A stretch of DNA of 64,000 bases from Hyphococcus sp. (lineage in GTDB: Bacteria; Pseudomonadota; Alphaproteobacteria; Caulobacterales; Parvularculaceae): contig JANQJK010000006.1 in assembly GCA_028281665.1 (NCBI GenBank), positions 1 through 64,000 of the forward strand, given 5' to 3'. Position numbers and translations under genes: made by a program. Shown here in pieces: positions 51,256 through 60,022 of the stretch. The notes beneath the pieces are model-generated. The model worked only from the letters and a program-made list of their open reading frames with translations. It was not told the DNA's origin and ran no database searches. Position 1 is the first letter of the stretch. Each line of letters opens with the position of its first letter.

Positions 51256-52749
51256 ATGGATCACCGAAAACATGACCGCGATCCGGAGGGCGAACGCCTT
51301 CCCATTAAGATCGACACGACGTCGAATGGCGAGTTCGAGCCCGTTCCTCTTGAGCCACGGAACGAGTTTGCAAATGCGCTGGCGCGGGAATGGGCCGGCG
51401 AAAACGCGAAGCGCGCCGGCCGATCGCGACGGGAGTTTATGATCTCGGGCTGCGGCGCGGCGACGACCCTGCTCGCCGTCAACCACGCCAACGCCCATGC
51501 TGCAATGGGTGAGAAGCCGAAGAAGGGCGGCAAATTCGACATCGCGCCGGAGGCCGCGCTCGATGAAGGCGCCGCGCTCGAAGCGCTGGGCGGCGATGAG
51601 TTCATTTTCGACGTTCAGGGGCACTATGTGAATCCGACGGGCGCATGGCTGCGAAATGTTCCCGCCGGCGCCAACCCGTTCTCCGGCATGCAGAACGCAT
51701 GCGTTCAGAACGCCGACAAGACCGACCGCGCTTATCTCGACTGTCTCGGCGCCGAGCAGTTCGTGAAGGACGTCTTTCTCGATTCCGACACCGACATTAT
51801 GGTCCTGTCGTTTGTGCCCTCGGCGCGCGAAAACGAGCCGGTCACCATCGAGGAAGCAGACGAAACGCGCCGCATCGTCGACTCGATGGAGGGCGATCAC
51901 CGTCTGATGCTGCACGGGCGGGTCAACCCGAACCAGCCGGGCGATCTTGAAGACATGGACCGGCTTGCGTCGGAGTTCCCGATCGCCGCCTGGAAAACCT
52001 ATACGCAATGGGCGCCCGAAGGCGGCTCCGGCTTTTACATGACGGACGAGCCCGGCGAAAAAATGATCGAAAAGGCGCGCGCCCTCGGCGTAAAAAACAT
52101 CGCCATTCACAAAGGTCTCGCATTCGGCCCGAAATCCTATGAGCACTCATTGTGCTCCGATATCGGCGAAGCAGCGAAACGCCACCCGGATATCAATTTT
52201 ATTCTTTACCATTCCGGTTTCGACACACAGGTCTCGGAGGGCGCGTTTACGCCCGGTGAAGGCAAGCCCGCCGGCATGGACGTCTTGTGCCAGTCGCTGA
52301 TCGACGCCGGCGTCGCGCCCAACTCCAATGTCTATGCGGAGCTTGGGAGCACCTGGCGGTTCCTGATGCGCGATCCGGATCAGGCCGCGCACGCCCTTGG
52401 CAAGCTTGTGAAATATTGCGGGCCAGACAATGTTCTGTGGGGGACCGATTCGATCTGGTACGGCTCGCCCCAGGACCAGATCCAGGCCTTCCGCGCTTTT
52501 CAGATTTCCCCGGAGTTTCAGGACCGCTATGGCTACGCCGCAATGACCAGGGAGCTGAAGGCGAAGATTTTCGGCCTCAATGCAACGAAGCCCTATGGGA
52601 TTTCCATGGACGAGGTCCGGAAGCGCGCGGCGAATGACGGCGTCGCCAGGCGCAAGCACGCCTATCTCGAAAATCCGGACCCCTCGTTTGCAACCTACGG
52701 ACCGAAGACGCGCCGGGAATTCCTGAATTTCAAGGCCCTCGGCGGCTGA
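51256..52749 (+). CDS. Amidohydrolase-2 family metal-dependent hydrolase/decarboxylase
   Basis: A 497-residue TIM-barrel protein. The N-terminus is unusual: about 55 polar residues precede a twin-arginine segment SRREFMISGCGAAT (about 57-70), so it may be exported folded despite the long lead, or the segment may be a remnant. The barrel has FDVQGHYVN in place of the usual DxHxH strand-1 motif (the first histidine is glutamine), LHGRVNPNQ, YHSGFDTQ with a histidine and WGTDSIWYG with the late aspartate. The family includes decarboxylases such as those for aminocarboxymuconate. ATG at 51256 with GGGAGG upstream. No partner gene shows its substrate. Confidence 0.88.
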   Translation: MDHRKHDRDPEGERLPIKIDTTSNGEFEPVPLEPRNEFANALAREWAGENAKRAGRSRREFMISGCGAATTLLAVNHANAHAAMGEKPKKGGKFDIAPEAALDEGAALEALGGDEFIFDVQGHYVNPTGAWLRNVPAGANPFSGMQNACVQNADKTDRAYLDCLGAEQFVKDVFLDSDTDIMVLSFVPSARENEPVTIEEADETRRIVDSMEGDHRLMLHGRVNPNQPGDLEDMDRLASEFPIAAWKTYTQWAPEGGSGFYMTDEPGEKMIEKARALGVKNIAIHKGLAFGPKSYEHSLCSDIGEAAKRHPDINFILYHSGFDTQVSEGAFTPGEGKPAGMDVLCQSLIDAGVAPNSNVYAELGSTWRFLMRDPDQAAHALGKLVKYCGPDNVLWGTDSIWYGSPQDQIQAFRAFQISPEFQDRYGYAAMTRELKAKIFGLNATKPYGISMDEVRKRAANDGVARRKHAYLENPDPSFATYGPKTRREFLNFKALGG

Positions 52750-52843
52750 CGCAAAGCTGTCCAAAGGGCGCCGGTCTTTTAAGGATTTGGCGCCAGTCTG
52801 CGTTTGCGGTTAAACCGCGACGTATGACCATGGCAGGCGGCGC

Positions 52844-53680
52844 ATGAAAAAGTACAAGTCAGGCGATCCGATCGCGGTGCTCGGCATGTCCGGCGTCGGC
52901 AAGACGCGGATCGCCGCCATGATGCGCCACGAGGCGGACTGGTTCCACTATTCCGTCGATTACCGCATCGGCACGCGCTACATGGACGAGGCGATTGTCG
53001 ACAATTTCAAGCGCGAAGCGATGAAGGCGCCGTTTCTGCGCGATCTCCTAAAGTCGGACTCGATCTACATTTCATCGAACATTACGTTTGAGAATCTTGA
53101 GCCGCTTTCAACCTATCTGGGCAAGCCGGGCGATCCGGCAAAAGGCGGCATCCCGTTTGAGGAATATCTCCGCCGCCAGCGACAGCATCGCGACGCCGAA
53201 GTCGCCGCATTACTGGATACGCCCCTCTTCGTTAACAAGGCGCGCGACATTTACGGCTACAGCCACTTCATTTGCGACACGGGCGGATCGATCTGCGAAG
53301 TTGTCGATCCGGGCGACAAAGATGATCCGGTTCTGAACGCGCTCAGCGAAACGTGTCTCATCGTCTACATCGAAGGCGACGCTGCGCATGCCGACGCGTT
53401 AAAGGCGCGCTTCGATAAATCGCCGAAGCCCATGTACTACAATGAAGAGTTTCTGAAACGATGCTGGTCGGATTATCTGGGCGAGACCGGCTTGACCGAA
53501 GACAAGGTCGATCCCGACGTTTTTGTCCGGTGGGGTTTTGCGCGGCTCATTGAATGGCGGGCGCCCAGATACAAGGCGATCGCGGATCACTGGGGCGTCT
53601 CGGTATCTGCGCGGGAGATCGAAGAAATCCGGGATCCGGCGGCGTTTCTGTCACTGGTCGAAAACGCGGCGGCCGGCTAG
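52844..53680 (+). CDS. P-loop ATPase/kinase-like protein of unknown function
   Basis: A 278-residue soluble protein with Walker A GMSGVGKT at about 14-21 and an acidic FICDTGGS near 145-152 that could act as Walker B. The middle has many charged residues and an IVYIEGD strand. It resembles small conserved alphaproteobacterial proteins called only ATPase. The ATG is preceded by AGGCGG. It stands alone between the amidohydrolase and a convergent ABC transporter gene (four-base overlap). A nucleotide or sugar kinase role is possible; nothing in the sequence decides it. Confidence 0.8.
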   Translation: MKKYKSGDPIAVLGMSGVGKTRIAAMMRHEADWFHYSVDYRIGTRYMDEAIVDNFKREAMKAPFLRDLLKSDSIYISSNITFENLEPLSTYLGKPGDPAKGGIPFEEYLRRQRQHRDAEVAALLDTPLFVNKARDIYGYSHFICDTGGSICEVVDPGDKDDPVLNALSETCLIVYIEGDAAHADALKARFDKSPKPMYYNEEFLKRCWSDYLGETGLTEDKVDPDVFVRWGFARLIEWRAPRYKAIADHWGVSVSAREIEEIRDPAAFLSLVENAAAG

Positions 53681-54807
53681 TCGAGCGTGCTGCGATACTG
53701 GAGCAGCGCCACCGCGATCGCGGCGCCGGCAAACAGCGTCATCGCGACAAAGTCGAACTGAAGATCGGCGAAATTCGCGTCCTTCAGCATCACGCCGCGC
53801 ACCACGCGAAGAAAATGCGTCAGCGGCAACGCTTCGCCGATAATCTGCGCCCAACCCGGCATGCCCCGAAACGGAAACATAAAGCCCGACAACAACAGCG
53901 ACGGCAGGAAGAAGAAAAACGTCAGCTGCATTGCCTGCATCTGCGACTGCGCCATCGTGGAGAATGTGAAGCCAAGAGCCAGATTGGCCAGCACAAAAAT
54001 CAGAACGCCCAACAAGAGGATCCACATGGCCCCGGCGAACGGCACGGCAAAAACATATTTCGCCGCGAGAAGGACGACGCCGGTCTGGACGGCGCCGACG
54101 AGCACATAAGGCGTGATTTTGCCGACCATGACTTCAGTCGGCTTGGCCGGCATGGCCAGCAGGTTTTCCATGGTGCCGCGCTCCGCCTCCCGCGTCATCG
54201 CCATAGAGGTGATCATGACAAGCGTCATGGTCAGAATGACGCCAAGGAGGCCCGGCACGATATTGTACTGCGTGACGCCTTCCGGATTGTAGCGCCGATG
54301 GACGACCAGCTCGAACGGGCCGGGCTGCGCCGCGAGCCGATGAAGCGGGCCGGTCAGATCATGACGCAGGGCGCGCTCGAAAATGGTCTGCGCCTGCGCC
54401 ACCGCGTTTGTCGACGCAGCCGGGTCGGAGGCGTCCGCCTCGATCAGGATCTTCGGCCGTTCACCACGGACAAGCCGCTCTGTAAAACCGGCGGGGAAAG
54501 AAACGACAAACGCAACCTTACCGCTTGCAAGCAGGCGGTCGCTCTCGCGGGGGTCATCAGTCTGCAACACAAGATCGTAGTATCTCGACGTTTCCAACGC
54601 GCGCAGCAGCGTGCGCACAATCGGCGTCTGCTCTTCAACATGAACAGCGGTCGGCAGGCGCTTCGGGTCCATGTTGATCGCGAAACCGAACAGAATGAGC
54701 TGCACCACCGGCAGCATCAGCATCATACCGAAGGTCAGCCGGTCCCGGCGCATCTGCACCAGTTCCTTTGAGAAGATGGCGCCGATGCGGCGCAGGCGCG
54801 CGCTCAT
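53677..54807 (-). CDS. ABC-2 type transporter permease
   Basis: A 376-residue inner-membrane protein: one N-terminal helix (LTFGMMLMLPVVQLILFGFA, about 24-43), a large periplasmic domain (about 50-175), then five C-terminal helices (VPGLLGVILTMTLVMITSMAM onward) ending in a short tail. This is the YbhR/YhhJ layout of drug or polymer exporters. MTREAERGTMENLLAMP between helices is the usual coupling stretch to the ATPase. The ATG overlaps the ATPase gene (ATGA). It works with the ATPase and the HlyD-type lipoprotein encoded upstream. Confidence 0.92.
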   Translation of the reverse strand: MSARLRRIGAIFSKELVQMRRDRLTFGMMLMLPVVQLILFGFAINMDPKRLPTAVHVEEQTPIVRTLLRALETSRYYDLVLQTDDPRESDRLLASGKVAFVVSFPAGFTERLVRGERPKILIEADASDPAASTNAVAQAQTIFERALRHDLTGPLHRLAAQPGPFELVVHRRYNPEGVTQYNIVPGLLGVILTMTLVMITSMAMTREAERGTMENLLAMPAKPTEVMVGKITPYVLVGAVQTGVVLLAAKYVFAVPFAGAMWILLLGVLIFVLANLALGFTFSTMAQSQMQAMQLTFFFFLPSLLLSGFMFPFRGMPGWAQIIGEALPLTHFLRVVRGVMLKDANFADLQFDFVAMTLFAGAAIAVALLQYRSTLD

Positions 54808-55733
54808 GCGTGCACCCGTTGGTCCGCGCCGGCCTCGGCCATCAGTGCAATGAATGCGTCTTCGAGACTCGGACGCACTTCGCGCCAGATAACGCCGTTG
54901 CGGCCGGCGCCCGCGACCGCGCGCTCAACGCTCTCGCGGTCGGTTCCGCTTACGTGCAACGCAGAGCCGAAGTAAGCCACATGCTCAACGCCCGGCCGGG
55001 ATTTCATCCGCTCCGCCAGCGCGCGCACGCCCTCGCCCTCGGCGCGGAACGTTACTAACGCCGAACGCTCGATGATTTTCTCAACGCGGCCTTCGGTGAC
55101 GATTTTGCCGTTGGCGAGATATACAATCCGGTCGCAGCGTTCGGCCTCATCCATGTAATGGGTCGAAACAAGAACGGTCATACCGTCCGTAGACAGACGG
55201 TGTATTTCATCCCAGAAATCGCGCCGCGCCTGTGGATCGACGCCGGCCGTCGGCTCGTCCAGCAGCAGAAGCTCTGGGCTGTGCATGGAGACAGCGGCAA
55301 GCGCCATGCGCTGTTTCCAGCCGCCGGACAGCGCGCCCGCGGCCTGATCCTGCCGGCGCGTAAGCCCGAGGCTTTCGAGCGTTTCGTCGACGACGCGTTT
55401 CAGGGGGCGCATCTGATAAAGCCGGGCGACGAATTCCAGATTTTCGCGGATCGTCAAATCTTCCCAGAATGAAAATTTCTGGGTCATGTAGCCGGTCTCG
55501 GCTTTTATCAGCGCTGCCTGTTTTGCAATGTCGTAGCCGAGGCAGGTTCCCTCCCCTTCGGTCGCGCGCAGGAGGCCGCAGATCATCCGGATCGTCGTCG
55601 TCTTGCCCGACCCGTTCGGACCGAGGAAACCCCAGACCGCCCCGCGCGGCATCTTAATATCAACGCCGTCGACAGCGGTCTTGTCGCCAAAGCGCTTCAC
55701 GAGACCGCGGACGTCGATTGCGTAATCGGTCAT
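54804..55733 (-). CDS. ABC transporter ATP-binding protein
   Basis: A 309-residue ATPase with Walker A GPNGSGKTT at 38-46, signature LSGGW at 135-139 (tryptophan where glutamine is usual), Walker B LLLLDEP at 155-161 and the H-loop VSTHYMDEAERC. The C-terminal 70 residues form the extra domain common in ABC-2 exporters of the DrrA/CcmA/YbhF type. It overlaps both neighbours by four bases, so the three export genes and the TetR gene are one coupled operon. Confidence 0.93.
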   Translation of the reverse strand: MTDYAIDVRGLVKRFGDKTAVDGVDIKMPRGAVWGFLGPNGSGKTTTIRMICGLLRATEGEGTCLGYDIAKQAALIKAETGYMTQKFSFWEDLTIRENLEFVARLYQMRPLKRVVDETLESLGLTRRQDQAAGALSGGWKQRMALAAVSMHSPELLLLDEPTAGVDPQARRDFWDEIHRLSTDGMTVLVSTHYMDEAERCDRIVYLANGKIVTEGRVEKIIERSALVTFRAEGEGVRALAERMKSRPGVEHVAYFGSALHVSGTDRESVERAVAGAGRNGVIWREVRPSLEDAFIALMAEAGADQRVHA

Positions 55734-56680
55734 TGCGCAATGACGTCCACAGGCAGGCCGGCGTTGAGACCCTCGGCGTCTCCCAGCCGCGCTTCAATGA
55801 GAAAGACCAGCTTGTCGCGGGATGCGGCGCTGTAGATGACGGGCGGCGTAAACTCCGCCTCCCGGGCGATAAAGGATATCGTTGCGTCAACCGGCGCGTC
55901 GGCGCTATCGGCGTAGATCTGCACGATATCGCCAACCGAAAAACCCGGAAGATCCGCCTGCGGAACAAAGAACCGGACCTTTAGCGCATCGGCGGGCAAC
56001 AGCGACAGAACCGGCGCCGCCGCGCTCACATATTCGCCCTCGCGGTGATAGATCGCTTCAACCGTGCCGGCCGCTTCGGCCCGAACCTCTCGCTGTTCCA
56101 GACGCCAACGCGCCTCGGCGACGGCGGCGAGGGCGGCATCAGCAGCAGCGCCGGCGGCGGACCGACGCCCCGAGCGCCCGCCCAGTTTGGCGACCGCAAT
56201 TGCGTCTTCCGCCGCCGAAACGCGGGCCAGCGCCGCCCGGTAATTCGCCTCCACCTCGTCGCCGCGCGCCGCCGATGCGTTGCCTTCGCGCACCAGCGGC
56301 ATCCAACGGTCATATTCCGACTTCGCCGCGACGAGGCGCGCACGCGCTTCTTCAAACTGGGCCTCAAGCTCCTCAACTTCTTCGGGGCGGGCGCCGGTTG
56401 CGATGTCCTCGGCCATGGCGCCGGCTTCTTTTGCCCGCGCAAGCGCCGCGTCAAGTTGGGCGGCCTGCTGGGTCTTGTCGAGTTCGAACAGCACATCGCC
56501 TTCAACGACACTGGCGCCTTCGCGCACGGACAAGCCCAAGAGCCAGCCGGGCTGCGGCGGCGCCACATAGACATACTCCGCTTCCACATAGCCGACGTAA
56601 GGCGCGCCCTCTTCGCCGGCGCAGGCCGCAAGAGAAAAGGCGGCGCCCGCCAGCGCCGCAAGGCGCGCATCGACCGTCAC
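55730..56680 (-). CDS. HlyD-family periplasmic adaptor lipoprotein
   Basis: A 316-residue membrane-fusion protein. Lipobox LAAC puts the lipid on C20. A first half-lipoyl segment (YVAPPQPGWLLGLSV...GDVLFELD), a long alanine/glutamate coiled-coil hairpin (about 70-190) and the second half-lipoyl and beta-barrel (VRAEAAGTVEAIYHREGEYV, VRFFVPQADLPGFSVGD) follow. This is the YbhG/EmrA-like adaptor, here with an unusually alanine-rich hairpin. It should bridge the ABC permease to an outer-membrane channel; no TolC-type gene is in the window. Confidence 0.9.
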   Translation of the reverse strand: MTVDARLAALAGAAFSLAACAGEEGAPYVGYVEAEYVYVAPPQPGWLLGLSVREGASVVEGDVLFELDKTQQAAQLDAALARAKEAGAMAEDIATGARPEEVEELEAQFEEARARLVAAKSEYDRWMPLVREGNASAARGDEVEANYRAALARVSAAEDAIAVAKLGGRSGRRSAAGAAADAALAAVAEARWRLEQREVRAEAAGTVEAIYHREGEYVSAAAPVLSLLPADALKVRFFVPQADLPGFSVGDIVQIYADSADAPVDATISFIAREAEFTPPVIYSAASRDKLVFLIEARLGDAEGLNAGLPVDVIAQ

Positions 56681-57303
56681 GCGCCCGCATCCATTTTGAA
56701 TGCACGTTTCAACATCATGCCATGCTGCGAAAACAACGCGTCAAGATCGACGCGCGCGTCATCATCATGCTCGAAAACGATACGCCAGAAAGCCGAGAGG
56801 ATCATCGGCGCCGCGATCAATCGCGCAGCGAGCACCGGATCGCCGATATCGATTTCTCCCGCATTTTTTGCATTATTCAGTACACGGGATATTGCAGCGA
56901 GAACGCGATCAATCACTTTTTTTCGATATGCCGTCGCCACGCCGGGAAACGCCGGCGCGTCGCCGATCAGCACTTTCGCGATCTTCGGAACGCGCCCCTC
57001 GCGGATAATTGCCGGCGCGACGCCCGTCACGGCGTCAATGAGCGCGCCGGCGCCGCCGGACTGGTCTGCGACCGCCTCCAGACGGGCGACATTCGGCATC
57101 GCGAAGGTATCGACCACCGCTTCGAACAGCGCCTCTTTGGAATCGAAGTAGAGATACAGCGCGCCCTTCGAAAGGCCGGCGCGACGGGCAATGTCCTCCA
57201 TGCGCGCCGCGGCAAACCCTTTTTCGTAAAACTCATCGAGCGCCGCCGCCGCGAAAGCGGCGCGTCGACCCTGCTTGGCTTCCTGTGTTCTTGCCCGTTG
57301 CAT
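56677..57303 (-). CDS. TetR-family regulator of the ABC export operon
   Basis: A 208-residue repressor. The helix-turn-helix is at about 33-58 (ARMEDIARRAGLSKGALYLYFDSKEALF). The C-terminal part matches the TetR_C domain seen in CecR/YbiH-like regulators, which control YbhFSR-type exporters. It is first in a four-gene operon with ATGA overlaps. The 13-base inverted repeat at 57311-57338 just ahead of its start is the likely operator, giving autorepression and repression of the exporter until an inducer binds. Confidence 0.93.
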   Translation of the reverse strand: MQRARTQEAKQGRRAAFAAAALDEFYEKGFAAARMEDIARRAGLSKGALYLYFDSKEALFEAVVDTFAMPNVARLEAVADQSGGAGALIDAVTGVAPAIIREGRVPKIAKVLIGDAPAFPGVATAYRKKVIDRVLAAISRVLNNAKNAGEIDIGDPVLAARLIAAPMILSAFWRIVFEHDDDARVDLDALFSQHGMMLKRAFKMDAGA

Positions 57304-57310
57304 CGCTATC

Positions 57311-57338
57311 TTATATAACTGACCAGTCAGTTATATAA
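57311..57338. promoter_or_regulatory. TetR operator palindrome
   Basis: TTATATAACTGAC (57311-57323) and GTCAGTTATATAA (57326-57338) form a perfect 13-base inverted repeat around CA. The core ACTGAC-CA-GTCAGT is like known TetR-family operators, for example those of the CecR/AcrR type. It lies eight bases ahead of the TetR gene and also has TATA-like flanks that may be a -10 box. Confidence 0.85.
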
Positions 57339-57433
57339 AGAGCATGCCCAATTTGCAATGCCGAATCGGAATGTTTCTTTTATGGGCTCGGCACCGAAAC
57401 AAACTGCTTGTACCTGCATGCGCGTTATAATAG

Positions 57434-57449
57434 TTAGTTTTCGAACTAA
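57434..57449. promoter_or_regulatory. MarR-type operator palindrome
   Basis: TTAGTT-TTCG-AACTAA is an inverted repeat with a four-base centre, and flanks ATAATAG/TTATATT extend the symmetry loosely. It lies 17 bases before the ATG of the Acg-like nitroreductase gene, whose operon includes a MarR regulator. Binding there would block translation start or transcription. Confidence 0.7.
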
Positions 57450-57466
57450 TTATATTAGAGGCGGCC

Positions 57467-58624
57467 ATGCCGACGCGTCGAATGTTACTCACCACCGCAG
57501 GCGCCGCCGCCGTCGTGACAACCGCCGGCGTAGCGGGTCTCGCCTGGGCGCCGGGCACGGCAGAAGCCCGCGCGCCGTGGCGCGTCGCCGGCGAAACCTT
57601 CGGCGACGCCCGCGTCGATGCGCTCGCCTATGCGATCCTCGCGCCCAACCCGCACAACCGCCAGCCATGGCTGTTCCAGCTCGTCGGCGATAACGGGATC
57701 GACGTCACTTGCGATCTCGACCGGCGCCTGCCCCATACCGATCCGCCCGACCGCCAGACCACGATCGGCTTTGGCGCCATGCTGGAACTTCTGACGATGG
57801 CGGCGGCGGAGAAGGGCTACGCGGTCGACATAGACTACTTCCCCGACGGCGAACCGCAGCCGCTGCTCGATAGCCGGCGCATCGCCGCCGTTACGTTCCG
57901 CACCGACCCAGGGCTTGCGAAAGATCCGCTGTTTCAGGACGCGCTTGCGCGCCGCACCAGCCGCGCGCCCTTCGATGCAGAACGACCCGTCGATAAAGCG
58001 GTGCTGAATACGATTATGGCGTCCGTCGCCGATCAATCATCCGTTGGCGGAACAGTTGACGCCGATCGGCGCGCGCGCCTGATCGACCTCGCCCGGCGCG
58101 GCTGGATTGCAGAATACGAAAACGACGCAACCCGTCGCGAGAGCATAGAGCTTATGCGCATCGGCAATCGTGCGGTTGCGCAGAACCCTGACGGCATCTC
58201 TCTTGACGGAACCGCCATGGGCCTTTTCAAGATGGCCGGCGTCATCACCCCGAAAAAGCTCGATACGCCCGGAACGACCGCCTACGAACAGGGCCTTTCG
58301 ACATACAACGCGCTTATTGAATCCGCACAAGGGTTCGTCTGGCTGACAAGCGAAACCAATACGCGCAGTGAGCAGCTGAACGCCGGCCGGGACTGGGTTC
58401 GCCTTCACCTCGCAGCACAAAAGGCCGGCGTCTCCGTCCAGCCCCTGAGCCAGGTGTTGCAGGAGTTTCCGGCAATGTCGGCGCTTTATGCAGAGGCGCA
58501 GGAGGAATTCGGCGTTGCCGCGCCCGGCGTCGTGCAGATGTTCGGCCGCATCGGTTATGCGAAGTTTTCGCCGCCCTCGCCGCGCTGGCCTCTCTCCTCC
58601 CGCCTGATCGACGCGGTCGCGTGA
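57467..58624 (+). CDS. Acg-like nitroreductase with twin-arginine signal
   Basis: A 385-residue flavoprotein-like protein. A TRRMLLTTAGAAAV twin-arginine signal (about 3-16, hydrophobic to about 28) suggests export folded with cofactor to the periplasm. The body has the NPHNRQPWLF FMN-type block near 61-70, LDRRLPHTDPPDR and late FVWLTSETNTR and RDWVRLHLAAQKAGVSVQPL, all marks of the Acg family (close to the mycobacterial Acg/Rv2032 group). Members bind FMN but act poorly as nitroreductases and may store flavin. It precedes a MarR gene with which it overlaps (GTGA) and is divergent from the ABC export operon. Confidence 0.88.
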   Translation: MPTRRMLLTTAGAAAVVTTAGVAGLAWAPGTAEARAPWRVAGETFGDARVDALAYAILAPNPHNRQPWLFQLVGDNGIDVTCDLDRRLPHTDPPDRQTTIGFGAMLELLTMAAAEKGYAVDIDYFPDGEPQPLLDSRRIAAVTFRTDPGLAKDPLFQDALARRTSRAPFDAERPVDKAVLNTIMASVADQSSVGGTVDADRRARLIDLARRGWIAEYENDATRRESIELMRIGNRAVAQNPDGISLDGTAMGLFKMAGVITPKKLDTPGTTAYEQGLSTYNALIESAQGFVWLTSETNTRSEQLNAGRDWVRLHLAAQKAGVSVQPLSQVLQEFPAMSALYAEAQEEFGVAAPGVVQMFGRIGYAKFSPPSPRWPLSSRLIDAVA

Positions 58625-59091
58625 CCGTCATATCGGAGGAAACAACCGACGCCGTCTTCCGGTTTTTCACCGAGATCGGCATTCTCGATCAGCTTGCGAA
58701 GGCTGAGCTTGTCCGCGCGCTGTGGCCGGACCTCAGCCCGTCGGAGTTCGGCGTACTCACCCATTTCATCCGCCTCGATCACGCCATAACGCCGACTTAC
58801 CTCGCCAGGGCGTTTCAAATGGCGAAGCCGTCAATGACCGCAATCCTGTCGAAGCTGGAACGAAAGGGCCTTGTCGCAATCCGCGCCAGCGCCAAGGACC
58901 GGCGGCGCAAATTTGTGGCGCTGACCGGCGCCGGGCGCGCGGCCCACGCAGAGGCGCTTGCGCGCGTCGCGCCGCTGATGACGGAGCGCCTGTCCGGCTT
59001 CGACGTGGAGGCGCTCGCTGCGGTGCTGCCCGTGTTGAGTGCGTTGCGCGAACATATGGACGCCGCGCGCAACGAGGCGGACGGGCTTTAG
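58621..59091 (+). CDS. MarR-family transcription regulator
   Basis: A 156-residue winged-helix regulator. The start is a GTG in the stop of the previous gene. The recognition region (about 58-95) reads TPTYLARAFQMAKPSMTAILSKLERKGLVAIRASAKDRRRKF, with the wing at the end. It very likely binds the palindrome at 57434-57449 and represses itself and the Acg-like gene. MarR proteins often sense phenols, oxidants or drugs. It overlaps the alpha/beta hydrolase gene end to end by four bases. Confidence 0.93.
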   Translation: MTVISEETTDAVFRFFTEIGILDQLAKAELVRALWPDLSPSEFGVLTHFIRLDHAITPTYLARAFQMAKPSMTAILSKLERKGLVAIRASAKDRRRKFVALTGAGRAAHAEALARVAPLMTERLSGFDVEALAAVLPVLSALREHMDAARNEADGL

Positions 59092-59957
59092 CCTTCGAGG
59101 AAGGCTTTCAGGTCTGCGATAAACCCATCGAAGCTGTCATGATGCAGCCAGTGTCCGGCGCCGGGATACTCAGTCAACGTCGCATTGCGCAGATAGGCAA
59201 TGCGGCCGTCCTTTTCCGGATTGGACGCCCAGCTTTTCTCGCCATAGGCAAGCCAGACCGGGCATTCGATGCAGCCGAGAAGCATCTTGAAATCATCATG
59301 CGAAAGATCTGACGGCGACCGCCCCATGGCGGCGGGGTCATAAGCCCAGCGCACGGTTCCGTCCTTTGCGCGTTTGACGCCGGTGCGCGTCAGATGGTCA
59401 AGCTGGTCCGGTCGCAGATGGGAATGGGCCCTGGTCATCCGCGCCAGCGCCTCGTCGAAGTCCTTCATGGAGCGAGAGCTGCGCGCAGACTTCGACCGGC
59501 GATCATCGATCCACTTCCGCAACCGCTCCGACACCGACATGGCGTTGCGCTCTGCAAGCATTTTCGGAGACGGGCCCAGCCCTTCGATCGCTGCAAGCTT
59601 CTCGACCCGTTCGGGAAAGAGACCCGCATAGCGCAGGACAATGTTGCCGCCCAGCGAATGGCCGACGAGACGGCAACGGTCGACGCCGAGATGGTCGACA
59701 AGAGACGCAAGGTCGAACACATGATCCATGACCCCATAATCGCCGTCGTTGACCCAGTCGCTGCCGCCGTGCCCGCGCAGATCACAGGCGACGACGTAAT
59801 AGCGGTCGGACAGCGCCGACGCAGTCCAGTCCCAGCTGCGTTTCTGGTCGAGCCCCCCATGGACGAGAATGACGAGGGGCTTCGCCGCATCGCCCCAGGC
59901 GCAGGCGGAAAGCGTCAATCGTTGAGACGAAAACGAGAAGCTGTTCGATGGATCCAT
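59088..59957 (-). CDS. Alpha/beta hydrolase
   Basis: A 289-residue enzyme with oxyanion segment HGG at 33-35, nucleophile elbow GHSLGG at 99-104 (S101), an acid in the expected strand (YGEKSWASN region) and the catalytic histidine H269 in GAGHWLHHD. RGHGGSDW near 61-68 is typical of epoxide/ester hydrolase-like members. No signal peptide, so cytoplasmic. It lies 65 bases downstream of the second MMPL-type exporter on the same strand and could be co-transcribed. Substrate unknown; the middle lid (about 140-190) is rich in serine and arginine. Confidence 0.9.
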   Translation of the reverse strand: MDPSNSFSFSSQRLTLSACAWGDAAKPLVILVHGGLDQKRSWDWTASALSDRYYVVACDLRGHGGSDWVNDGDYGVMDHVFDLASLVDHLGVDRCRLVGHSLGGNIVLRYAGLFPERVEKLAAIEGLGPSPKMLAERNAMSVSERLRKWIDDRRSKSARSSRSMKDFDEALARMTRAHSHLRPDQLDHLTRTGVKRAKDGTVRWAYDPAAMGRSPSDLSHDDFKMLLGCIECPVWLAYGEKSWASNPEKDGRIAYLRNATLTEYPGAGHWLHHDSFDGFIADLKAFLEG

Positions 59958-60022
59958 GGGAATCCAGTTAAATCGCCCGGAAGAGAAAAGCGAGCATCCA
60001 ACGCAGCGCAGCGCCGATGCGG

